Source: Larimichthys crocea
Taxonomy: Eukaryota; Chordata; Actinopteri; Sciaenidae
Assembly: GCF_000972845.2 (NCBI RefSeq)
Contig: NC_040033.1
Span: 325,942 to 389,941 of the forward strand
Direction: 5' to 3'
DNA length: 64,000 bases
This document shows positions 53,775-64,000 of the stretch, piece by piece. A program made the translations under genes and the position numbers. The first letter of the stretch is position 1. Each line of letters opens with the position of its first letter. The notes under the pieces are model-generated. The model was not told the DNA's origin, made no database searches, and was given only the letters and a program-made list of their open reading frames with translations.

Positions 53775-53906
53775 CGTTGTTACCTTCGGATTCCGCCTCC
53801 TGGCGCGTGACGCAGGAGTGACGCAGCGGTCTGACGGACAGGTAAGCCGACACCGGGCGCCATATTGGGCAACAACGGAAGTGAGAGAGAGAAACAGATG
53901 AGAGAT

Positions 53907-53950
<44 letters not shown>
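53733..53950. repeat. Paired (CA)n and (GT)n runs near the rps6ka3 leader
   Basis: (CA)n at 53733-53771 and (GT)n at 53911-53950 are complementary and 140 bp apart. They could pair in a transcript that contains both. The spacer is GC-rich. Confidence 0.92.
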
Positions 53951-53952
<2 letters not shown>

Positions 53953-54076
53953 CCTCCTCCTCCTCATGTTTGTCTCTCTCCGGAGGAAGGGGCGGTCTCT
54001 GCGCCGCAGCCAGATCCGGAATTAGAAGGTGTTCGCTCGGCTGTGCTCGGCTGTGTGGGTCGCTGAGCTCCGCAGA

Positions 54077-54101
54077 GGTTCGGTTCGGTTCGGTTCGGTT
54101 C
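54077..54101 (+). repeat. (GGTTC)n in the rps6ka3 5' leader region
   Basis: Five GGTTC units about 200 bp before the rps6ka3 start codon. GC-rich then purine-rich (GGA/GAA) sequence follows, up to the ATG. Confidence 0.9.
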
Positions 54102-54297
54102 TGATAACCGACACGAAGATAAAGAAGAGAGGAGAGGAGAGAGGAGCCAGCGGAACTGTAGGAACAAATAAAGAGAAACTAAAGGAAGGAGCCGGCGGGA
54201 CCGAGAAGTGTCGACCGAGGGGAGGGACGACAAGCCGGGGCAGAAAAGAGGAATAAAAAAAGAAGAAGAGACAAAAGTACCGGAGAGGACGGACAAG

Positions 54298-55123
54298 ATG
54301 CCCCTGGCCCAGCTGGCGGATCCCTGGCAGAAGATGCCGCTGGGGGGCCCGCATGGAGAGGTGAGACACTCCCGCACAGACACGCACACTTCAGCTTTGA
54401 CAGTTCATGCACTTCCATGTGGAACGTGAACGCACCATTCGGGACAGGTATTTTAACACAACACACCCCAAAAAATCTTTAAAACTAATTAAAAAAACAC
54501 AAAATATTAAATATAGAAGCATTAAATTAGACAAAAAAACATAAAACTAATTAAAAAACACAAAATATTAAATATAGAAGCATTAAATTAGACAAAAATC
54601 CTTAAAACTAATAAAAAAAACACAAAATATTAAATATAGAAGCATTAAATTAGACAAAAAATCCTTAGAACTAATTAAAAAAACAGAAAATATTAAATAT
54701 TGAAGCATTAAATTAGACAAAAATCCTCTTTGCTGATGTCAAAGTGTAAAAAATGCTCTAAAAATATGACGACAAAGCAGCTTAAAATGATTACAGACTC
54801 TTACTAACGTGCTATAATCCCCCTTTGTTGCATGCTGTGAGTGTTAAAGTGCTGTTCGAGGACACACAGAGTCTGAGGTGATGCAAAAGATGATGCACCT
54901 TTCAGTTAAAGATACATTTCAAACCTTGCAGGGACGTAAACACTGTTAGACACAAACACACACACACACACACATGATGCAACGCTCTGTAGTTTCCGTA
55001 CGGCTGAGTGTCATAATGTGCCACAGTCCAAAACATATCCACTTTAGATTAGAGACTGTGTTTGAGATTAAAGATTACACTGAAAACGTTCATTTACACA
55101 ATAAATGGGAATTAGTGTCGTTG

Positions 55124-55155
<32 letters not shown>

Positions 55156-55293
55156 CGCCAAAGTGAGTGTGTTAAAGTGATTGTTGGTGCAGCCACGTGT
55201 GAAACATTTAGATTTTTTTGGGAGGATTCCAGATGCAAACGGGCAAAACCAAAGTGTGGGATCAGAAAAATGAAACAAAACCAGCTCACACAC

Positions 55294-55354
<61 letters not shown>

Positions 55355-55457
55355 CTCGTCCTTCCTTCCTACAAACTTTTTGAATCTTGATAAAGAGCAG
55401 GAGGAGGCGGCGCCTCCACGACCGCATGATTCAGGAAGAAGTTGCGTCTTTCTCTGC

Positions 55458-55501
<44 letters not shown>

Positions 55502-55543
55502 ACTTCCTGTATGAGGTGTCACAAGGGCTGCATGGAGAAATGG

Positions 55544-55604
<61 letters not shown>

Positions 55605-58585
55605 ACTCTGTAGGCAGATCGTGAACAATCAAACCTGATTCACGATCGGCTCAAACACAAAAATGCACTGAGTCACAGCCAGCGTGTCTTTTTTCTTCTT
55701 CTCGACAACAAGCTCGTACCTGCTCGCTGTTTCTCCCCACGCCGCCTCGCTCCACCTCACCTTCAACCGCGATAAGAAGAGGGTGGCGGCTGGCGCCGAC
55801 CTTTGACCTTTGTTCGTCACACCCTCTGTGACGCCTGTCGTACCAGCTCGTTTTTTTTTTTTTTTTCTAGGCCACCACACATGAAAAAACACACACACAC
55901 ACACAAAGGAGTGAGCGCTGAAGCAGTCGTGGAATGAAGGAGAAGAAGGAGAGATGCTTGCCCTCAAGACAAAAATCATTCAACACACAAAGAGTAGATG
56001 CAGCGGCTGCACTCGTCTGTTGAAAATGCAGAAACAACAAAGATGAGCGTGAAGCTGAAACGTTTCAGAGAACACGGATGTTCAGTGTGAGAAAATATTA
56101 GAAAATGTCTCGATGACGCTTAAATCGGAGAACTGAAACTCAAATATTCAGTTTAATATCAAATCTACTGCACCATTATTGTGCATACTTCTTCTTCTTG
56201 CACGTCTACGTCTTCTTCTTGCTCGTCTTGTAACTTAATCTAGTCATGCACGATCAACACCAACCTGACAAGCAGGGCTGGAAAAATGTAGTCCTACCAG
56301 AGTCCAGCTGAAGTATCATTTTTCAGTACTCAAGTAGCAATACAAGTTTCTGGAATAGTAGCAGATCTTATTAATACATTGTGGTGTAAAGTAAAGACCT
56401 GAGCTGTGTTAGTTCACAAGTTGGCGAGGATACTGTTAGAGTTGGAGTTCACAGAGGCAGTTTGTTTCGACCTAGTTCGGGTTGTTCGGGTTGTACGTGG
56501 TGTGTTACCCACAGTAGATGGCGGTCGGCATGCCCCATGAAGAAGCAGCTCTACCTTCCTGTCAGACGGCTCCTTTCCACCGGGAAACTGAAGCTTGTCT
56601 ATCGATCGACGCTCCCTTCAAAGCCTCCAGACTTCATTGACAGAAATGTAATTTTACCTCACGGATCATGGCAGTTTCTGGTGCCACCGCTGCCTCCATT
56701 GGTCGGTTTGTTTGACGTGTGACAAGGTTAGTCGACCCGCGTTGTGTGAGGTGAAATAAGGTTTTTTTTGTTAATAGAGTTTGGAGACGTTGGAGATGGA
56801 TTGAGTTTCCTGTCAGGAAGGGTTGGAAATCTTCTAAATATAGTGTACACTTAGACTGATATTGATCTTCTTGGGTTTGCCTACCTCCAAATTCCACCCA
56901 GCACGGAGTCGACGGGACGTTAGGGCACACAAACAGCCAAAAGGAAAACCACTGAACATATTTAGAAGCACAAACCAAATCTGAGAAAGTTAACGAGAAA
57001 GTCTGGTGGGCAACACGCTTCCCAAATGCTGCTGGTGGGGTTTGAAGTCGCGTGGAGAACCGACCAAAACAACCGATCTCCGCTGACGGAGACGTGCCCA
57101 GTGGCCCTGTTTTCTACTTTTACTGGTCCAAACTGGGAGTGGACCGCCATCTGCTGTCCGTAGCTGTAGGTAACAAAGTGTTACTTCTAACTTAAAACAG
57201 GTTTTTACGTTCGCTGCCTGCAAACATGAACCGATAATCGCTCATTTGGGTTCAAGGTCGGTTCAAAGTCCTCCTCTTATTGTGGGAACAGCTTCCAAAA
57301 CTTCGAGCACGATCACTCCCCAAATCCAAATAAGACAAAGAATGGTTAAAGTCAGCGTTTCTTATATTCCTGTGGACGTATGGAAGAGTTCCCAGGGTTT
57401 GCGGTGGATATTGGGCGACACGGTGTCTTCAGAGAGAGCCCGCATGGTTCATATCCCCGGATCAGCTTCCATCTTCCTTATCGTAATCCTTCAGTCTTCC
57501 TCTGTGCCACCCATCACCTCCTCTCTCTCATCTGTCTTCCACCCCGCTGTGCAGATTTCAGGCTTATCCTCCCGCCGCTGCACTTACCGGCAAAGTAAAT
57601 AATCACCATAATCACTTTTATTGTTGTTATTGTTGTAGTATCGGTGCTATCAGTGTCTGAATCACAGCTGCTGTTCCAGCAGGGGAGCAGACCGGCTGCT
57701 AATCTGCTTTACGTAATGCAAATTTAGATCTGTTGTTTCTGGGTTTTGGGTTTTTTTTGCTTTTGGGCGAGTGGGTGACGTAGAAGCGGGCAGAGTTCAG
57801 TGTCGCTGCTGATGAAGCTCCCACTCTGGTTGGATTCCTCCGTCACTGGGAGCCGAGGCGAGGTTTTCAAAATACAAAAACTGTGACAGCGTCACGGACG
57901 AACGTCACCCTCAGCTGTTTTAAAGCCAAAAAATATGCCGGCATGTTGGATGTACTGCTTCTTCCGTAGATCATTGGCAGACCTGAGTTGGGCTGAAACA
58001 AGCCATCTGTAACGACACCCACCTGTCAATCAAAGCGTCCACGCTCTTAATCCTGCATAACTTTAAGCCTTAATATAATGTGAACAGGTGAGTTGTATAT
58101 AAATTCACCCTCAGTACAGTTGTCATGAACGGGGAAATTAGCTACAGAGACCAAAACTGTTTTTTGTACCAGGCTGTAAACATGTTTATTTCTGCTGTGA
58201 AGTTGGACATGGGGACTTATGGAGACTGACTCACTTCTGGAGCCAGCCTCAGGTGGACGTTAGAGGAACTGCACCTAATTGCACTATTAAATATAATATG
58301 TTAGTCGTGCATGACCTGTACGGTAAGTACCTGCAGTGACGCTGGAGGTGTTTTCAGTCATGAGTCATGACGGCAGGTGAACGTGTTTCGACCTGAAGCG
58401 GTGACGTTGCAGCCGCCTGGCAGGATTACACAGGCAGCAAAAGGGCTAATTACTGTGTCACCACTGTGCTTCAGGTGTGTGTGTGTGTGTTAACTCGATC
58501 TCTGTTTGTGTGTGTGTGATTACAGGATGCTCATCATGATCCCGAGGACTCGGTGGGCGAGGACGACTCCATGCCTGTCTGCAAC
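54298..58585 (+). CDS. rps6ka3: Ribosomal S6 kinase alpha-3 (RSK2), first two coding exons
   Basis: RSK2 is a two-domain Ser/Thr kinase activated by ERK and PDK1, acting in cytoplasm and nucleus. Exon 1 (54298-54360) encodes MPLAQLADPWQK and then MPLGGPHGE. The first twelve residues match the vertebrate RPS6KA3 N-terminus as I know it. Exon 2 (58526-58585) encodes an acidic stretch, DAHHDPEDSVGEDDSMPVCN. Both junctions are phase 0 with good GTGAGA and GTAAGT donors. The kinase domains are not in the window. The ATG lies in a purine-rich leader after a GC-rich block. It is the same strand as pdha1. A ~5.4-kb intron runs to the window end. Fish may carry two rps6ka3 copies. Confidence 0.85.
54470..54726. 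repeat. AT-rich minisatellite, ~62-bp units
   Basis: About four units share AAAACTAATTAAAAAAACAC, AAATATTAAATATAGAAGCA and TTAAATTAGACAAAAA. It lies in rps6ka3 intron 1. Confidence 0.92.
55123..55602. repeat. Cluster of four (GT)n microsatellites
   Basis: GT runs at about 55123-55153, 55299-55350, 55462-55499 and 55545-55602 within 480 bp. Long open frames in this zone on both strands are Cys-Val or Thr-His repeats caused by the microsatellites. They are not genes. Confidence 0.96.
55603..58035. other. rps6ka3 intron 1 sequence, probable old repeats
   Basis: No exon is recognised. The 56440-57250 part contains ATGGCGGTCGGCATGCCCCA and ACCGCCATCTGCTGTCCG-like phrases reminiscent of fish repeats, but I cannot define ends. 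A 118-codon frame at 57246-57602 shows no known domain. Confidence 0.4.
58036..58273 (+). repeat. Dispersed repeat family E, copy 2
   Basis: The inverted partner of 29435-29685, with high identity over about 240 bp, in rps6ka3 intron 1. Confidence 0.85.
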
Positions 58586-58740
58586 GTAAGTCCGCCTCCC
58601 GCTCACGTCGGCTCCAGATTGTGTTTGGCTGGTTTCCGTTAGTCCTGCCTGACATTCAGCGGCTTCAGATGTAAACACGGCGAGCGGCGGCTCTGTTTGT
58701 ACTGACAACAGCACGACACTCTGAAGTCAGCGATGGCAGC

Positions 58741-58742
<2 letters not shown>

Positions 58743-58777
<35 letters not shown>
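58743..58777. repeat. (GT)n microsatellite in rps6ka3 intron 2
   Basis: Seventeen or so GT units, about 160 bp after exon 2. Confidence 0.95.
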
Positions 58778-58780
<3 letters not shown>

Positions 58781-59269
58781 TCAGCTACAATCAAACAGTC
58801 ATGAGTCTGACTGGCTGCTATTGACGAGTAAACATCCCTTCCGGTCTTTTTGTTCATTCACATGTGTGGCGACCTTGTGTTGTGTTCACACAAAGCTCAG
58901 TCTTTCCACTGTTTGAGAAAACTGACGCCTACACCTGCAGGATAATTGCTGGTATAAAAGCGAAGCACAGCGTGGCTCACTATTAAAGTAGTGAGTCATC
59001 TTAATGCCCTCCCTCGGATCCTGCGCCGCGTTCGATACCATCATTTATTCTATACCATATCTTGTTGATTTACTCTTCAGGTAAACCCTCGTTCCTCCTC
59101 CTGAGTCCCGGTTTCAAACTTTATTTTGATATGGAAACAGTTTTGCAGTGGCTGCTCATGAAGCTCTCACATATTTCTTGTTTTCCTCTGGTTGTGTTAC
59201 TGCTGAACATGGTCAGACGCTTTGTTTTCATGCTATCTTATCTCCGTATCTTTGGTGCAGCGTCTTTTT

Positions 59270-59760
59270 CCGTCAGACAGGGTCGAGCGCTGCAGGGTTA
59301 TCTGTTTGTGCTGAACGTAACCGCTTTGAAACAATCAGGAAATGACTTATTTTGCAGGCTTTATCGAGGCTGCGCTCGCTTACTCTCATTCACCGTCCAT
59401 GTCGCTCAACCACATCGAACATCTCTTCAAAACTAAATGTTGTGCATGCAAAATAAATAAATAATAAATCACAGTTTTGCAGCTGTGTGATCTGCTGTTG
59501 GCTTTAAATGTTTATTCTGATTATTTCGTGGATGATTTGGGGAAAAGTTTGAAGGCTGCAATCGATGAATATTTTTCATTTCGAACAAAAATTGAACAAA
59601 AAGATTGCGAGTCTCTGCCAAGTCCAAAAAATATTCAGTTTACACTGAGAGAAGACACTTTTGGGAAGCAGACAGGATCGTGTGCAGGGTTGTGCAGCGG
59701 CGTGTCTATTTGTGTTGAACTCAGCCGCTGTGAAACAATCAAGAAAACAACGAGCCGCCG
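59270..59760. repeat. Diverged internal duplication in rps6ka3 intron 2
   Basis: The block CAGACAGGGTCG ... TGTGCTGAACGTAACCGC ... TTGAAACAATCAGGAAA near 59274-59345 recurs, diverged, near 59670-59745. A further related piece, CACAAGTTTGCAGCTGCATG, lies at 63590 and resembles 59470. It may be an old repeat family. Confidence 0.45.
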
Positions 59761-61081
59761 CTCACTCAGATGAACTGAACCCTGCGTCAGTATGAAACGG
59801 TTCAGTCTGCCGAGTGACTGAAAGAAGAAAACCAGAGCAAGAGACACAACTTGAATCCAACATGAGACTCCGACGTGACAGTTTTTATGTTGTATACTAA
59901 CTGTCATAACTTACCGTGCCATCGAGAACCTATGAGAACCCGTGTTTGTAGTTGATTCTGTGTTTTGAGCATACAGCGGATCCCGCTCAGAGATACGGTA
60001 TAAGTACAGAGCTGGGCCTTAAGTCTACCCGACATCTCTCTGTGGTGTTCAGATAAAAAAGAAGCTCTCAGTCAGAGGTGAACAGACGATGACTCAGCGT
60101 GTGGTCTGATAATCTCATATCTCTGACAGAAGTCTGAACCAAATTACATTTTTTTGACGTGAAGCGGTGGATTTGTCACCACCTGCTTATCAAACCAGAA
60201 CTCGAGGACGTGGTTTTTGATGAAGCATGAAGCTGCCTTACGTAAACAGCCGATCTCAGTTTATGAGAAAGTAACTGAAGCAGCTGTCGTTTAGTTTGAT
60301 GCCGTGGCTGAAAGATTAATCGAAATTTGTTTGACATTTGAATATTATTGGTGACATTTGCATCACACAGACTCGTCTAGACCAGCAGCTTGTTTCTTGT
60401 TAATAATGTACCTCACCTGAACAGATACGGTGTGGAGTTACTGAAGTAAATGAGGTGCTTTCCAGTCTGTCGTCATCTCCTTTCCACCAACACCACCGTG
60501 GTTCCCAACCTGACGGGGGTGGAAGGGCTTCCCACAAGGTCAAATCATGATCTCATTACTCAGGGGAAAAACATTTCTGCTACACGAGTTATGTTTATTT
60601 TAAGCCACGTGCTTCGGCCCAGACTGGATTTCGATGGACGTTCATCATCCTCAGAGGATGACCCCCGCAGACAGCTTTGATGATTCCCTATGGAGCCGCC
60701 ATGAGGTTGAGTTTGACGTCCAACTCTTGAAGGTCCAGTGTGTACCCTCAAAGCTGCACACTGTTCTTATGTAGAGATGTATAGATGTATTGCACATTCC
60801 TCACGAGGTTGAAAACTGCCCCGTTCTTAGTACTTCAGTGTGAAGTGATGGTGGATGGGTGGACGGGTGGACGGGGGCATTTCCATGGTGGCTCTGGGGC
60901 AAAAAACGTTTTGGGGCCTGGTCCTGAAGGTCCTGATGCTCCTGTAGTGTCTTCTATAGTTCTAATAACTTTGCTGATCTCGTAACTTTTTTACTGGTTG
61001 TTTTGGTTCATAGTCCTGCATGATGAGTGCTAATTGAAACTGAGATTGTGACCATGGTAAACATTGAACATCGCCATGCTG

Positions 61082-61425
61082 CACTGTAAAAAACTGCCAA
61101 ACCATGACGGTAGAAGACCGTAAAATATGCCATGAAGTATGTACTGTGTTTTATTGTATACAGTAAAACACAGTCATACTTTAAGGCCTTTATTTATACA
61201 CCATTTTAAAGGGAATCATACAGAATAAAGAAGTATTTTATATTAGAGACTGAAACACTAATATTTAAAGGGACTACAGACATTTTAAAATGTGGAATAA
61301 AACGCCAACCTTGAAATAAACAGTCCTACATCTATTCACCGTGATATTAAATATAAAATTAGACCAAGTTTTATCGTATTTATTACAGCAACACACACAG
61401 CTGCCAGTTTTTTGACGGTGTAGTG
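61082..61425. mobile_element. Possible MITE
   Basis: Begins CACTGTAAAAAACTGCC and ends GCCAGTTTTTTGACGGTGTAGTG, which are imperfect inverted ends. The interior is AT-rich, with no coding frame. CACTGTAAAAA ends are, as I recall, common among short fish DNA transposons. Confidence 0.5.
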
Positions 61426-62108
61426 TTTTTATGGCGAGCTCGTTAGCAGTTCAGCTCAAAGCACGACTGTGAACTGTGTTTATGATGATTTATTTATGAA
61501 TTCTGCACGTTTTTATTCAGGCGAAGCAAGCTGAGGTTTGAGCAGAGGTCGCTTTAGATTAAAGCAGCATCATAATCCACATTTCACGCAGCAGATGATT
61601 TCGGCCTCCTGTTGTTTCCTCTGTGACATCAGCTGCTCAGTGTTCGTTCTTCATCCTTCCACCTCATCAGCCTCTGTTTTCCCACCTCGTTTATCACTTT
61701 CTAAAGAAACCTCAGACACACGACGAGTTCATGCGCGTGAGATTAAAGGGACAGTGGCATCATGTCTTGATGTAGATGTAAAAGGTTTATTATATGTCCC
61801 TGAAAACACAGTTATGTGTTATACTCACTAAAAGATAAGAGATCTGTCACAGTGACGGACAGCTGTCAGATTTTTCACTCATTGTTAAAAAGATTCAATC
61901 GATGACGGAGTGTGATGGGTCGACGTCGGCCCTGCTGAGGAGGAAGCATCACACAGGCCTCGAACAAAGACACGACTGCACTGAAAGGCTTTCCGAGCCG
62001 CGGCGTGTTCGGGAATCACTCGTCCAGTTATCTGTCGATACACCGACGTCTCCGTTTGAATCAAACAGAATTCAACTTCGATCTCACTTAGATGGTCTTT
62101 CTAGTTGC

Positions 62109-62141
<33 letters not shown>

Positions 62142-62287
62142 TGTCGGCGGCAGGCGGGCAGGGCAGCTGCACGCATCGATTTTTAAATGCAGAGGAGATG
62201 GCTTATGGATCTACTGTCTGAGAAGAGCTGAGCACTCATTACCTCACTCTCCAGAGTCTGCAGCACACACACTCACACACACATATG

Positions 62288-62327
<40 letters not shown>

Positions 62328-62925
62328 AAGCTCCAAGGCAAGAAGCTCGAGGTGAAAACGGAACAAACGTCACGTCATGTGTGAGGATGAATATATTAAA
62401 AAAAGCTGTTAATGAGTGAGTTAGACTATATTCCACTGTGAGTGTGAAACGTGTGTGTGTGTGTGTGCGTGTGTGTTGTCTCAGGTTAAATTTGGGTAAC
62501 GAGGCGGTTTCTTTGCGCTCTGTGTGCCTCGGGTGTTAAAACTGAATGCATTCAATCATCTAGAAGTCCATCGTCAATAAAAAAAACGCTTCGATAATTA
62601 AATAATTGTTTTAATTAATTAGATTCTGTCACGTTTGATGCTAAAATCACAAACACGCGTTCGTTCCAGCCGCTCACACGTGAAGATTTGATGCTTTTCT
62701 TTGTCATACGCGATAATAAACTGAATATTTTTGAGTTTTTGGAAGTTATAGCAGACGTTTATCACTGAAAACAAAGTCCAGATTAATCTACAATGAAAAT
62801 AATTAGTAAATAATTAGCCTTACAGTAAACCCAGCCCTGTTTTAAATCTAACCTTCACCTCAGAACCAGGTCTAAATCCTCACGGCTCATTAAAGAAGTT
62901 CTTCTCACAAAGCTAGAGTTACAAC

Positions 62926-62962
<37 letters not shown>

Positions 62963-63113
62963 ACACACACCGACATCATCACAGTCACATTTGAGCCTGA
63001 TGCTCATTGTTGAGTCGATAACACACTCACACACATAATTATCACCACGATTGCGAGTTGGTTTGACGGCAACACACTCCCTTCACATTCTGACTGCACT
63101 GCTCATTGTTGAG

Positions 63114-63157
<44 letters not shown>

Positions 63158-63240
63158 ATGCCCCCCAGCGAGGCAGAAAATGTTTTCCAGACAGCGTTAC
63201 GAACATCGCTGCTCTCTGAGGGACCAACCAACATCTGCAG

Positions 63241-63301
<61 letters not shown>

Positions 63302-64000
63302 GGATAGACAGTATCATGTTTGGGCCCAGGATGAGGTCACTCATTCACTGTGGGAGAGACAGACGCTGACCACCGACTCTTAACCCCTGACACACTCGAA
63401 CACGTACATCAGGTTTCGAGTTACATCTGAATATTTGTCTCTACATTTGACTTCGAGTTGTTTTTATGTTCGACACTCGAACACGAGAGCCGATCGCCTG
63501 ATGCAGTCAGAGAAACTATGACGACACAAACCGACTCTCAAACCTCCTCAAACGTGTGGAACTAAATGTTGCAGATACAAAATGAATCACAAGTTTGCAG
63601 CTGCATGATCTGCTCCTTTTAAAGTTTACCCCTAAAACACACTGCATGCGGGATACGTTTCAGTTTTAGTCAATGTGTCGGCTCACACAGTCTCCGGCAG
63701 CCCTCCGCAACACAGACGCAGAGCTTCTACTTTTCCCGGACGCATAAATCTGCACAGAGCAGACTGTGCGGGGAAGGAAATCAGCTACAAAATTCAAAAT
63801 AAAACCCCGGTTGATTTTCAAAATAAATCACTCTGTGTTCACCGCGGATCGAGTTTCATTTCAAGAACACGTCATAATGGGCGGGGCCGACCTGAAGTCA
63901 ACAGGTGAGGGTGTAATCATTGATGACACCTCACGTCCTTTTTATAAGGACACCAGAAAAAGGATGCGGCGTGGAATGTCATCGCAGGAGTCAAAGAGAC
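61426..64000 (+). other. rps6ka3 intron 2 continuing off the window
   Basis: Intronic sequence with no third exon found. It contains (GT)n at 62112-62139, (CA)n at 62289-62325 and 62929-62956, (CA)n at 63115-63153 and (GT)n at 63243-63298. Confidence 0.6.

Noticed and set aside
55218..55638. Overlapping frames of Cys-Val or Thr-His repeats on both strands
   Set aside because: Translations of (GT)n/(CA)n microsatellites.
57246..57602. 118-codon plus-strand frame in rps6ka3 intron 1
   Set aside because: No recognised family and no flanking exon structure. It could be an old transposon fragment but cannot be supported.
58586..64000. Third coding exon of rps6ka3
   Set aside because: No sequence resembling the conserved region before the N-terminal kinase domain was found. 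The intron runs off the window.

Overview
The window is nuclear DNA of a ray-finned fish, most likely a percomorph. Reasons: intron-split vertebrate genes with GT/AG junctions, dense (CA/GT)n microsatellites, hAT-type DNA transposon remnants, degraded LINEs, and repeat families that I recognise as common in teleosts. No prokaryotic, viral, CRISPR, rRNA or tRNA feature was seen.

Seven protein-coding genes are supported. All five complete ones were rebuilt exon by exon with consistent reading phase. In order they are: eif2s3 (first coding exon only, minus, 2625-2693); klhl15 (plus, coding 9830-14109, 634 aa); apoo/MIC26 (plus, 19447-27860, 213 aa); sat1 (minus, 31801-33565, 172 aa); acot9 (plus, 36721-42797, 429 aa); pdha1 (plus, 44150-50719, 393 aa); and rps6ka3/RSK2 (plus, first two coding exons at 54298-54360 and 58526-58585, continuing past the right edge). 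The first five match, in order and relative orientation, the human Xp22.11 group EIF2S3-KLHL15-APOO-SAT1-ACOT9. pdha1 and rps6ka3 belong to human Xp22.12, so this fish segment joins two neighbouring blocks. Several products are mitochondrial (APOO in MICOS, ACOT9, PDHA1). The others act in translation initiation, CUL3 ubiquitination, polyamine catabolism and MAPK signalling. The genes are linked by ancestral synteny, not by a shared pathway.

Region by region. 1-6.4 kb is eif2s3 exon 1 among repeats, two 10-N gaps and duplicated blocks that look like assembly artefacts. 6.4-14.1 kb is klhl15. 14.1-18.6 kb is mostly featureless intergenic or 3'UTR sequence. 18.6-19.4 kb is a hAT relic whose end has expanded into an 11-unit minisatellite stopping about 46 bp before the apoo start codon. 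19.4-27.9 kb is apoo. 31.5-33.8 kb is sat1. 33.9-36.5 kb is a nest of transposons. 36.7-43.2 kb is acot9, whose first intron holds a strange 1.2-kb low-complexity tract beside a fold-back repeat. 44.0-51.3 kb is pdha1, with two candidate extra in-frame exons. 52-54 kb is repeats. 54.3-64 kb is the 5' part of rps6ka3 with large microsatellite-rich introns.

I see no undescribed multi-gene system. The most unusual signals are the hAT-derived array carrying repeated TGAGTCA motifs at the apoo promoter, the candidate pdha1 cassette exons, a poly-glycine insertion in the KLHL15 kelch domain, and the odd tract in acot9 intron 1.
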